From assembly GCA_013400115.1 (NCBI GenBank), contig VXBP01000359.1, positions 682,001-746,000 on the forward strand: a stretch of 64,000 bases of DNA, written 5' to 3'. The position numbers and the translations under genes are program-made. Below, in pieces: positions 44,981-54,545 of this stretch (position 1 is its first letter; each line of letters begins with the position of its first letter). The notes beneath the pieces are model-generated. The model was given only the letters and a program-made list of their open reading frames with translations. It made no database searches and had not been told where the DNA came from. The DNA is from Rhinopomastus cyanomelas (lineage: Eukaryota > Chordata > Aves > Bucerotiformes > Rhinopomastidae).

Positions 44981-45642
44981 CTGGGGATCCTGGTGGCCAG
45001 CAGGATGGCCATGAGCTAGCAGTGTGCTCTGGTGGCCAGGAGGGCCAAGAGCATCCTGGGGTGGATCAGAAGAGGGGTGGTTAGCAGATCAAGAGAGGTT
45101 CTTCTCCCCCTCTACTCTACCCTGGTGAGGCCACATCTGGAGGGCTGTGTCCACTTCTGGGCCCCTCGGTTCAACAAGGACATGGAGCTGCTGGAGAGAG
45201 TCCAGTGTAGAGCAACAAGGTTGATGAAGGAAGTGGAGCACCTCCCTGATGGAGAGGCTGAGGGAGCTGGGTCTCTTGAGCTTGGAGGAGACTAAGGGGT
45301 GACCTCATGAATGTCTATAAATATGTGAAGGGTGGGTGTCAGGAGGATAGAGCCAGGCTCTGCTCAGGGTCATCTAGTGATAGGACAAGGGGCAGTGGGT
45401 GTCAGCTGGAACATAGGAGGTTCCACAGGAATGTGAGAAGGAACTTCTCCCCAGTGAGGGTGACAGAGCACTGGAACAGGCTGCCCAGGGGGGTTGTGGA
45501 GGCTCCTTCTCTGCAGACATTTAAAACCCACCTGGATGTGTTCCTATGTGACTTGGTCTAGGTGATCCTGCTCTGGCAGAGGGACTTGACTAGATGATCT
45601 TCTGGGGTCCCTTCCAATCCCTAACGTTCTGTGATTCTGTGA
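44981..45642 (+). mobile_element. Long CR1 fragment, RT C-terminal region
   Basis: Two ORF2 segments in different frames. 45,032-45,295 has RRAKSILGWIRRGVVSRS, RPHLEGCVHFWAPRFNKD and ATRLMKEVEHLP; a deletion and frameshift at about 45,246-45,300 precede 45,307-45,561 with SSDRTRGSGCQLEHRRFHRN and HLDVFLCDLV. The 3' end has GATGATCTTCTGGGGTCCC and TTCTGTGATTCTGTGA. Well preserved but incomplete. Confidence 0.96.
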
Positions 45643-46641
45643 ACTTACGAGAGGAGCCATGTGTGGACACCTTATGCCCACAACTTCTGACCCGCTCTTC
45701 ACCTCTTGCTTTCCTCACGCTCTGAGAGCCCAGTGACCTGCCAGCTGCCGCGTGGTGCCCAGCTGTGCAGTAGGTGCTGCCAAGCCACCGTTTCCTCAGC
45801 CGTTGGACACGTGTCTACGGGCAGTGAAACCAACCTCAGGCCCAGGGCTTCTCTCCCAGGAACTGTGATGCCTTCAAAGAACGTGCGTCCCCTTGGCTAC
45901 AGAAATGCCAGAGGGTGACCGAGTGACCGTAAATGCGGCAACTCCCGCCCCGCGTCTGTGCGTCTGCCGAGCGGAGTATAAATCCGAGCTAAGTACATCT
46001 TTCCACCAGCTTTGCACGGTTCTGCTTTCTCAGGGTGAGTAAATTAGTTTGATGGGTGAGCTAGAACATCGTTATTTTTGTCATTATCGCTGTCATCAGT
46101 GCGAATGGCCGAGGTGTGGGCTTTCTTTGCCCGAGCCTTTAAATTTTGATGACAATTTTACTCGGCTGTTTTATACGTTATTAAGCACATTTGTGATGTG
46201 TTTCAGCCTGCTCCTCGATGGGATGGTTTCAGAAGAGGGCAATGGGAGCCTCCGACACAGGGGGCTGGAACCCACAGCCAGGGGTGGCCAAAGGGCCTGG
46301 GAGGGCGGGTTTCTTGCAGTGAGGTTTGTCCTTTGAGAATCCCAGCCTCAGGGATTAACAGCGTTGGAGCACTGGCGAGTCGGGGACAGTGTGTTGGTGA
46401 GAGTCAGAAGTGCTGGCTTTGTGAAAACAGGATCTGAGCGGGTTTCTGCTGGATCACAAAAGCAAAGGAGGCTGCAGGCTGAGGCCCCTGTTTTCCCAGA
46501 CGTTTCTTGAAGCCGAGGTCAGCGCTTGCACGGATGTTTTTGAACGTGACTTGTCAGCGGGGTGTTACCGTTGGCTGCTCCTTGTAAACCCCTGCAGGGA
46601 GCAGGGACATCAGGATCTCAGCACAGCATGAGAATCTATTT
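45643..46641. other. Unique stretch including a promoter-like configuration
   Basis: No gene is established. See the separate entry for the TATA and splice-donor candidate at 45,908-46,040. The rest shows AT-rich and mixed sequence without repeats. Confidence 0.4.
45908..46040 (+). promoter_or_regulatory. Possible promoter with first-exon donor (weak)
   Basis: A CpG-enriched 85 bp (about 11 CpG at 45,908-45,990) contains TATAAAT at 45,977-45,983. A start site would be expected near 46,008. From there a short exon could end at a strong splice-donor match CAGG|GTGAGT with GT at 46,035. All three elements occur by chance fairly often, so this is only a candidate. No downstream acceptor or coding exon could be tied to it. 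Confidence 0.2.
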
Positions 46642-46917
46642 GCACAGAATCCCTGTAGTTGGAAGAGACCTTTAAGGTCATCAAGTCCAACCTTGGACCC
46701 AGCGCTGTCACCTCACCACTACTCCCTGTCCCTCAGCACCGGGTCCATGTGTTGGTTAAAACCCTGTAGCCACACGGACTCCACCACTGCCCTGGGCAGC
46801 CTCTTCCAGGGTTTGGTAGCCCTTCAGGTGAAGAGATTCTTCCTAATGTTGAGCCTAAACTTCCCTTGGTGCAACTTGCAGCAATTTCCTCTGGCTCTAT
46901 CGCTTGGCACCAGGGAG
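46642..46917 (-). mobile_element. CR1 fragment (minus), distinct subfamily
   Basis: CACAGAATCCCTGTAGTTGG, AGAGACCTTTAAGGTCATCA, AGTCCAACCTTGGACCCAGC, GGTCCATGTGTTGGTTAAAA, CACTGCCCTGGGCAGCCTCT, AAGAGATTCTTCCTAATGTT, CTCTATCGCTTGGCACC. The subfamily with the TTGGACCCAGCGCTGTC segment is seen only here. It is directly followed by another minus copy. Confidence 0.93.
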
Positions 46918-46918
46918 A

Positions 46919-47336
46919 ATCATAGAATCATTAGGGATTGGAAGGGACCTCGAAACATCATCCAGTCCAATCCCCCTGCAACAGCAGAATCACCCAGACC
47001 AAGTCACACAGGAACACATCCAGGTGGGTTTTAAACATCTCCCGTGAAGGAGACTCCATAACCCCTCCGGGCAGCCTGTTCCAGGGCTCCATCACCCTCA
47101 CCATGAAGAAGTTCCTTCATGTGGAACCTCCTCTGTTCCAGCTGACACCCATTGCCCCTCATCTTCTCACTAGAGACACTGAGCAGAGCCTGGGTCCATC
47201 CTCCTGACACCCACCTTTCACATATTTATAGACATTCATGAGGTCACCCCTTAGTCTCCTCCAAGCTCAAGAGACCCAGCTCCCTCAGCCTCTCCATCAG
47301 GGAGGTGCTCCACTTCCTTCATCATCCTCGTTGCCC
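46919..47336 (-). mobile_element. CR1 fragment (minus), common family
   Basis: TCATAGAATCATTAGGGATT at the left end, then AGACCAAGTCACACAGGAAC, ATCTCCCGTGAAGGAGACTC, CTTCATGTGGAACCTCCTCT, CACCCATTGCCCCTCATCTT, ACATATTTATAGACATTCAT, GAGACCCAGCTCCCTCAGCC and TCCACTTCCTTCATCATCCT. It abuts the older copy with a one-base spacer. Confidence 0.97.
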
Positions 47337-48384
47337 GAGAATGTGGGGTCAGTGCCAGTCTGCAGGGATCTCATTTGTTCCTGGGTGGCAGAGACTTCCT
47401 GATGGTAAATTCCAGTTCCTGCTCTCCTGAATTTGTGTCCCATCATAACCTGGACTTTTTTCTTTAAACTGTTGTCACATAAAAAAAACCCTTCTCCTTG
47501 CAGATACAAATCACTGCTCCCTTCCCTTCTGCCCAGTCCTCGTCTCTCACGCGAAGGACCAGCTCCTGAGCACCTCTCCCAGCTCTAGCTGAAGTTACTA
47601 GGGGCTCATCTGCCAAAAACCTCGTGGAGATGTTCAGGGACTCCAGCATTAGATCTGAGCAGCCTTCCGAGGGCAGGATAATGCATCATGCTGGAGGCAG
47701 GTGCTGGCCTCCTCATCCAACTGGACGTGTTTCCAGTCTAAATATAGATGCTTCCCCATACACACCCCAAGGACTGTTCCATTTCCACCACAACTCTCTT
47801 CCCTTCCCCGTGCATTCTCCAGCAGGTACTCGCTGCCTGCGCGACTGCTCTTTCACAGAAGTGCCACTTATCCATCAGCCTGTTCCACTCCCCTTCACCT
47901 CAATAATTCCTTGTTTTTTTCTGATAAGAGGCTCCAGGCAGAAGAGGAGGGTTTTCTCCCTCCTCCTTCACGCGGCAGCGTGTCCGCCAGGCCCTCCAGC
48001 CCGAATCCTCACCATTAGAAAAACCTAACACTCCGTGTCCCCAGTGGGTCACTTCCCCAGCCCGGTGCCGAAATCCTTTTAGCTAATGCGGTTCAGGTGA
48101 CTTAGTGCTAAATTATATTTCAGAAGATAGGGGCTGCCCTTTACTTTTTCATGGGGCTACCATTCAGTCAATTTTAAAGCTGTAATTCTTTCTCAGGGTT
48201 GCCATGGAAACAAGTCGGTGTTGCGCCGCTGCCGCACAGAGAGGAGCAGAGTGCTCGTACATCATCAGCCTGCTCGTGGGTCGTTAGGCAGCGCGGTGCC
48301 GCGGCTCCTCTCCTGCCGCACGGTGCAGGGGCAGAGCCTCACACAGCTTGGGCTCTGCTGGCGAGTAGGTTAGTTCCAGTGAAG
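47337..48384. other. Unique non-coding stretch
   Basis: No repeat is recognised. Two overlapping plus frames at 47,624-48,028 and 47,701-48,018 show no domain. AT-rich and CpG-bearing sequence is mixed around 48,080-48,240. Confidence 0.4.
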
Positions 48385-48760
48385 TCATGGAATCACAGAA
48401 TCGTTAGGGATTGGAAGGGACCTCAAAGATCATCTAGTCCAACCCCCCTGCCACAGCAAGATCACCCAGACCAAGTCACACAGGAACACATCCAGGTGGG
48501 TCTTAAACGTCTCCAGAGAAGGAGACTCCACAACCCCCCTGGGCAGCCTGTTCCAGGGCTCTGTCACCCTCACTGGGAAGAAGTTCCTTCTCATATTGAT
48601 GTGGAACCTCCTCTGTTCCAGCTCACACCCATTGCCCCTCATCCTATCACTAGATGACACTGAGAAGAGCCTGGGTCCATCCTCCTGACACCCACCATTC
48701 ACATATTTATAGACATTGATGAGGTCACCCCTCAGTCACCTCCAAGCTAAAGAGACCCGG
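48385..48760 (-). mobile_element. CR1 fragment (minus) with intact C-terminal frame
   Basis: In reverse, an open frame of about 90 codons (48,702 down to 48,430) encodes the CR1 ORF2 end: SDRMRGNGCELEQRRFHIN, then NFFPVRVTEPWNRLPRG and HLDVFLCDLV. The 3' end lies at the left (TCATGGAATCACAGAATCGT). 5' truncation follows GAGACCCGG at the right. Low divergence. Confidence 0.97.
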
Positions 48761-48989
48761 TCGTGCTCAGGATGTGGATGTTCACTCAGTCCTTGCTCCA
48801 GCTGCAGTTAGCTGCAGTCTGGGGACTCTTGGCCTTCAAAGAGCCTTCTTGAAACCTGGGCTTCATGGACTGGAAGGGTTGTGCTTCCTACCCGGGTTAC
48901 ATCTGCATGTTCTGTTAATACCTGGTTCCTAGAAGGTGTAAATAGGCTCAGCAGGAACAACACTCCTGATGGATAGTTACCAGCAGGAT

Positions 48990-49158
48990 AGAACAGGCAA
49001 CCTGTTCCAGAGTCTCTCCACCCTTGCACCGAAGAACTTCTTGCTAAGATCTAGTCTGAACATCCTCTCCTTCAGTTTAAAACCATTTCCCCTTGTCCTG
49101 TCCTTAGATTCTCTTGGGAAAGGTCCCTCTCCAGCCTTCCTGTAGGCTCCATTCAGAG
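48990..49158 (-). mobile_element. CR1 internal fragment (minus), older
   Basis: AGAACAGGCAACCTGTTCCA, GCACCGAAGAACTTCTTGCT, AGATCTAGTCTGAACATCCT, CATTTCCCCTTGTCCTGTCC, CCAGCCTTCCTGTAGGCTCC. Both the CR1 3' end and the 5' part are missing, so this is an eroded middle piece. Confidence 0.85.
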
Positions 49159-50970
49159 AATTTGGGTGTTTTATACATTTTCTGTTATTTTACAGGTAAA
49201 TTTTGCTGGGGAAGGCGGGGCCAAGAGAAAGACTGTTGTTGCTGTAGTTATGAACTAACACAGATGTGAGAATTCTAAGTTGAGGAAATTTAGCTCCTGG
49301 AAAACTTTGTTTTTTAATTTCAGCTGTTTGTTTGGGGGTTTTTTCCATCCCAAACATCTCTTAGGACTTTTCTCAGCAGCAGATGTGCACCCAGATGTCC
49401 TGAGCAACCTACCTGCCCTCTTGCTAGCGGGTGTGCTCGCTGTAGGGAACTACACCCTTACACAAGCTCTACTGGCAGCAGTTTCTCTCCCTTAGGCACA
49501 GACACCTACTAGTAGCTAGAAGAAAGTCCACTGTCACTGTGCAGCACCCAGATGGTGGTTACTCCACCTGCAGTCTAGGTCACCAGCTCTAGAAGGACCA
49601 ACAATGGATGTCATGGTTACTTCTTTCTTTTCTCACCATCATCCTCCAGCTGTGATGATCTCACTCATCATGATTCCTCATAGGACTCGATTCCTCAGAG
49701 TACCAGTGCCACCAGCCCACAGGCACTGGCAGACAGGAGTGACGCACGGGGCCGCGTCCTTCACCGAAGTACCTTGGCTCAGCTTCTCCACCCATCCAGT
49801 GAGATGCTGCCAAGGTTAAGTCTACTCAGGAGGCGCTTTGACTTCACCAGCCACGAACACGTGAGAACAGCTCTTCTCCAGCTTCTAACTACAGTCTGCT
49901 TCTCTCTTTCAGCAGCATCCAGTGCCCGTCACTGCTCAGCTCCCGTGGACTGTGTGTTCGACCCAGACGCTGCCCAGCTCCCACAGAGTTTGACCCAGAC
50001 ACTCCTCAGCTCCCAAGGACGGTTCGCTGCGTGCCGTTGGCGCCCGTATCAGGCTGGTGGCCGCGTCACACAGACACCGGAGCGTCGGGGTTTGCTGTGT
50101 TTTACCAGCAAGTCTCAGGCTGAAGGAGGCAGAGCAGGGCTGCACATGGACCAGCTGGGTGGCAGATCCACCCAGAACAGGGCGCTGCCAGGCCCAGTGG
50201 AGGACTGCTCTTCTCCTAGGAGTAAACTTGACCCTTATAGAAAGTGACTGCCTTCATGTTACGACCGTAATCTACTAATAGCCACTCTTGGTGTAACCTG
50301 CAGGGCTGGAAATAATGAGGAAACCGAACACAGTCCTCCCAGGGCATGGGCTTAGAGCGAGAACTAGTCAAGCGTGGCTTTGACTAATGCAGTTGCTCTT
50401 GCACATCAAATAATGTCAGAAATGCCACACTTCATAAGAAAGGGCTATAAAACTTCATTGTGATCCCTCAGCCCAGAAATCCACGCTCAGAGGGCTGCAA
50501 AGTGGTTGGATTTGCTGTACTATGTGTAGGGAAATGGACGTAGGACTGGAAGACATCCCAGGTCACCTGTGTTACATTAAAAACGTGTTCTCCCTGGTCA
50601 GTGTTTTTACAGCAGCACATCCATAGTCGTTGCTGGCTTCAGCTCTGCGGTGTTGTCGCTGCAGGATTGTGTCAGCCAGATAAGGCTACTGGAGGGCAGC
50701 CAGCAGAGGGATACTCAGAGAACAGCGTGGATGCCTCTCGAAGCGTGTGGAATCTCTTGCTGCAAGCAAGCCCATCTTGCAGCGGCGAGGCTGATCTGTC
50801 ATGAGTTCAGCCATGCTGGCAGCCAGGAGAGCAGCAGCTGAAGAAAGCGCAAACGCAAGCGCTTTCTGCCCGCCAAAGGAACAGGGCCCTGGAATGAGCC
50901 TCAGAATTTGCAGGCTCTTGCCAGGGCAAAAAAGCCTTTCTTCAGGCTTTGTGGGACAATTCCTGTGGTA
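49159..50970. other. Unique non-coding stretch
   Basis: No interspersed repeat is seen. A degenerate three-fold repetition of CAGCTCCC...GACCCAGAC lies at about 49,935-50,022. A plus frame of 157 codons (49,774-50,247) spans it and contains no known domain. Confidence 0.4.
49935..50022 (+). repeat. Short degenerate tandem repeat
   Basis: Three imperfect units of about 33-41 bp, each starting CAGCTCCC; the first two contain GACCCAGACRCT. Too short to define a family. Confidence 0.6.
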
Positions 50971-51342
50971 ATCAGAGAATCACAGCATGGTCGGGGTTGG
51001 AAGGGACTTCTGGAGAACATCCAGCCCAACCTCCCTGCCACAGCAGGAACCCTAGAGCAGGAAAGGGCCAGGTGAGTTTGGAATGTCTCCAGAGCAGACT
51101 CCACAGCCTCTCTGGGCAGCCTTGGTTCCCTCATCATGGAAGTTTTCCCTTGTGTTTAACCTGAACATCCTGCATTCCAGTCTGTGCCTAGAGCCCCCTT
51201 GTCCTGTGGCTGGGCACCACCGAGCAGAGCCTGGTCCGTCCGCCTGACTCACACCCTTTAGCTGTTGATCAGCATTGATGAGATGCCCCCTCAGTCTCCT
51301 CCTCTGCTACCTGAACAGCCCCAGCCCCCTCAGCCTCTCCAC
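50971..51342 (-). mobile_element. CR1 fragment (minus), diverged subfamily
   Basis: ATCAGAGAATCACAGCATGG, TCGGGGTTGGAAGGGACTTC, CCTCCCTGCCACAGCAGGAA, CTCTCTGGGCAGCCTTGG, ATTCCAGTCTGTGCCTAGAG, TGGGCACCACCGAGCAGAGC, and CAACAGCCCCAGCCCCCTC-like sequence near the right end (actual CTGAACAGCCCCAGCCCCCT). The GGTCGGGGTTGG start and CTGGGCACCACCGAGCAGAG block mark a family not seen elsewhere here. Confidence 0.92.
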
Positions 51343-51368
51343 CTGGATATAGAATCATATAGATTCCA

Positions 51369-51481
51369 GGCAGGTTTTAAACGTCTCCAGAGAAGGAGAC
51401 TCCACCACGCCCCTGGGCAGCCCCTTCCAGGCCTCTGTCACCCTCACTGGGAAGAAGTTCCTTCTGATGTTGATGTGGAAC
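51369..51481 (-). mobile_element. CR1 piece (minus), inverted part of a composite
   Basis: CCAGGCAGGTTTTAAACGTC, TCCAGAGAAGGAGACTCCAC, CTGGGCAGCCCCTTCCAGGC, GGGAAGAAGTTCCTTCTGAT, GTTGATGTGGAACC. It has no full CR1 3' end at its left side, although ATAGAATCATATAG just before it (51,350-51,363) resembles a tail. It joins a plus-strand CR1 end directly on the right. Confidence 0.95.
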
Positions 51482-51582
51482 CTGTGTGACTTGGTCTGGG
51501 TGATCCTGCTGTGGCAGGTGGACTGGACTAGATGATCTTTTAAGGTCCCTTCCAATCCCTGATGAGTCTATGATTCTATGAT
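51482..51582 (+). mobile_element. CR1 3' end (plus), second part of the composite
   Basis: CTGTGTGACTTGGTCTGGGT, GATCCTGCTGTGGCAGGTGG, CTAGATGATCTTTTAAGGTC, CCAATCCCTGATGAGTC, then CTATGATTCTATGATC tail units. In element coordinates it begins within about 8 bp of where the inverted piece to its left stops. Confidence 0.96.
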
Positions 51583-52712
51583 CTGCCCTGTGAAAACAGC
51601 AGCAGTAGAAAACCGTTTTATTTGCCACGTGATTCCTTTCTCCCACTGGCTCTTCACCATCAGCTACGCCTGGTGCTGCAACAAATCAGTGTGTCTGCAG
51701 CCCTTTCTGCAGAAAGCCTCATTTTCAGAAAAGCAAAAGCCATTGCAGGCTGGTGGCGGCGTGAGAGCAGTCATGAAGCCTCGCACCCCGATAGCTTATT
51801 GTTCACTTACGTGATAATTTTCCTTCCAATTATATCTGGGTAATGACTAAAGACAGTTAAGACTTTAACCTATTTTCAGAACCCGGAGTTCTATCAACAA
51901 GCAGTTCTTTATGCTAATGAAAAGAATGATCTTTTTATAGTGCCTGTCACCCACACAGAATGATGTCCTGCCAACTGTGCATGTTTGCCAGTGGCTACAA
52001 ATTAATCAGCTAAACTGGAGTGGTAATTGGAGTGAAGACAAGTCAAGGGGCAGCAAGGCCAGCGCTGGCAGAAAAGCTTTTGAAGACGGATGCCCTGCGC
52101 ACGCCCGGAACAAAGGACGTGTTTAGATAAAGCTGTTGTTTAATTAAATCTAAGCAGCTGTTTCATCAAGAGGTCTGCAAAGATAAATGTGGAAGGTGAT
52201 GGGCAGGGGAATCGAAATGCGCTGGTGATGACGGGGCTGCGCGGGACTGCGCTGTACGGCTCCAGCAGAGCTCCGGGCTGTGACGTGCAGACAGAGACCT
52301 GAGCGCAGGCCTGGCTCCAGAGGTCACTGGTAACTGAGCACATACAACACTCTACCCGGCGTGACGGCCCGGGACACGTGTCCCCGTGTGCAGACTCTGA
52401 GCAGCCAGGGGACGTCCTCAGTGTCGTGTCCCCCCCCTTGGCTTGTTTTGGCTCCTCGCAAACTGGGGGGGTGGAAGGTGGGAAGTGCCTGTGTTTTGCT
52501 CTGCTCAAACTGTTCTGGTTTGGTTTCAGTGTATTTTTTCACCTCCTCAACTTCTTGCCACTTTCTCTGCTGCTGTTTATTTTACCTGTTTGTATTTCCT
52601 GCTTTGAGCCAGACATTTCTTTCCTGCGGGGGTCAGTTCCTCCAGCTGCAGCACTGGGGCTGGGAAGAAGCTTCCAGTGAATCATGCTGGTCCCATCACA
52701 TGCTGCACAAAG
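51583..52712. other. Unique stretch
   Basis: No repeat is recognised. At 51,840-52,160 a balanced AT-rich block with motifs TATGCTAATGAAAAG and ACAAATTAATCAGC resembles conserved non-coding DNA. Not testable here. Confidence 0.4.
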
Positions 52713-52892
52713 ACAGAACATTAGGGATTAGAAGGGACCTTGAAAGATCATCCAGTCCAACTCCCCTGCCACAGCAGGGTCACCTAGACCAAGTCACACA
52801 GGAACACATCCAGGCGGGTTTTAAACGTCTCCAGAGAAGGAGACTCCACAACCCCCTTGGGCAGCCCCTTCCAGTGCTCCATCACCCTCACT
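52713..52892 (-). mobile_element. CR1 3' fragment (minus), common family
   Basis: ACAGAACATTAGGGATTAGA, CCTGCCACAGCAGGGTCACC, AGACCAAGTCACACAGGAAC, CAGGCGGGTTTTAAACGTCT, CTTGGGCAGCCCCTTCCAGT, then 5' truncation after ATCACCCTCACT. It lies inside a 213-codon plus frame, so that frame is spurious. Confidence 0.96.
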
Positions 52893-54244
52893 TCCACAGT
52901 CCTTGCAAGAGCTGCCGCCGCGTTGTTAATGGGATCCTGGAAGACACCGCAAGCTGTTCCCTTGTGAGTGTCCTCTTTCCTTTAACAGGACAACAATGCT
53001 GATCTGTGCTGGATGGGAACAAGCCAGGGGAAAGGAGCCTCCTGGGGCTATTAGAGATGTTTAACGCACTCTTGGCAAGTCACTTTTCATCAGGGAGCGT
53101 CAGGTGCCCTTGTGCTGTCAGACACCCCCCCAAATCCCTTTTCTCATGCCACACACCGCCACTTCCAGGCTGAGAGGGTGCTTTGTGATCCTTAAATTCA
53201 ATTGCACCTCCTCCCTGTCTCGGGAGGGAGCGCAGCAGGTCTCCCGCAGCCCCGCACAAGGGTGATGCCACCATCCTTTGTGCCAGTGAAGGGGAACGTC
53301 TGTGGGATCGGGCACGATCTGAGCGTGGCAGCGCGCCGTAGCCTATTAAATCGGCACCCCTGCCTGCTCGTGTGAGCGTGGCCCTGCGGAGCTCTCCATA
53401 AAAGGTGGGTGATTCTTTCAGAAGGTGTAAAAAGAGCTTATTCGAGGCAGACGCTCGTTAAGCTGCCTCAGTCGTCATTAACATCAACCCCTAAAGGACA
53501 ACAATGGCAGTAATGCACGATGGGGCTGCGAAGGGCGGCGGTCCCTGCGAAAGCGCCGCACGGTGATTGACGAGCACTGAGCCTCTCTGCCAGGGCCGGG
53601 AGAACGGGGCTGCTCGGAATGAGTTAATGATTCTCCTATCACACTTGGACTAATCTGGAAGCTGGGTATTTCACTGGAGTGGATCCAGCTTTCCACATCG
53701 ATTTTGCAGTGATACATGAGAAGGAGCCGTCGTGCCAGCTCGGGAGGGAGTCCCAAGGTCAAAGTCACAAGCGTTCGAGCAGCAGAATAAGGCACCAGCA
53801 CATGAGGGGCCCCTTTGGTAGCAGAGGGGCTGGGGAGCAGCAGTGGGGAAGGTGAAGCTGGAGAACACTGTGCGGAGGACAGATTCACTCTGAGCACAGC
53901 AGAACAGGTCGGAGGTAACAGACTGGTCTGGCTTTACACTGCAGCAGCTGGGACCAGATTCAGTCCCAGATTCAGGCTCCTGTATCATCCCAGCACCTAA
54001 ATCATCACGGTTCGGGGGTGCTGCAGCTGCCCCCTGTGAGATCTTGGCGACCAGTAGGAGGTTCTGGAGCTTTTTGTTCTTCCAGGGATATCCTCTAGAC
54101 CCACCTGCTGCCACGCTCTGCATTCGGGGAAAACCCTGAACTTGTGATCTCCAGGCCCACTGGGGTGCTGGGTACAATGACAGCAACTGGCCATCAGCCA
54201 CATCTGCACCACAAGTTTGACCTTCACAGGCAAAGTAGAGGCCA
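52893..54244. other. Unique stretch with CpG-rich block
   Basis: At 53,281-53,580 I count 24 CpG in 300 bp, mixed with AT-rich motifs (GTCATTAACATCAACCCC). No gene is recognised. Overlapping minus frames at 53,484-53,897 and 53,671-54,249 (192 codons) have no domain I recognise. Confidence 0.4.
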
Positions 54245-54545
54245 GTCACAGAATCATGGAACTGTGGAATGATTTGGTCTTGGGACCTCAGAGATCATCC
54301 AGTCCCAACCCCCTGCCAGGGGCAGGAGCACCTCTCACCAGACTTTGGTGCCCAGAGCCCCATCCAACCTGCCCTTGAACACTCCAGGGATGGAGCAGTC
54401 ACAACCTCCCTGGACAGCCTGTCCCAGTGCCTCAGCCCCCTCACAGGGAGGAATTTCTTCCTCAGATCTCCTCTCAACCTCCCTTCTTTCAGCTGGAACC
54501 CATCCCCCTTGTCCTATCACTATAGTCCCTTGTAAAAAGTCCCTG
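54245..54545 (-). mobile_element. CR1 fragment (minus), older subfamily
   Basis: TCACAGAATCATGGAACTGT, TTGGGACCTCAGAGATCATC, CCCCCTGCCAGGGGCAGGAG, CCTTGAACACTCCAGGGATG, GAGGAATTTCTTCCTCAGAT, CCCCCTTGTCCTATCACTAT, and GTCCCTTGTAAAAAGTCCCT before truncation. Confidence 0.95.

Noticed and set aside
46052..46336. Frame with Cys/His spacing (FCHYRCHQC)
   Set aside because: Would lie inside the intron of the proposed donor at 46,035, and has no zinc-finger spacing I can match to a family.
52361..53002. 213-codon plus frame
   Set aside because: Contains a minus CR1 fragment (52,713-52,892) in its middle.
53671..54249. 192-codon minus frame
   Set aside because: No recognisable domain, overlaps another minus frame, and is near the chance maximum.
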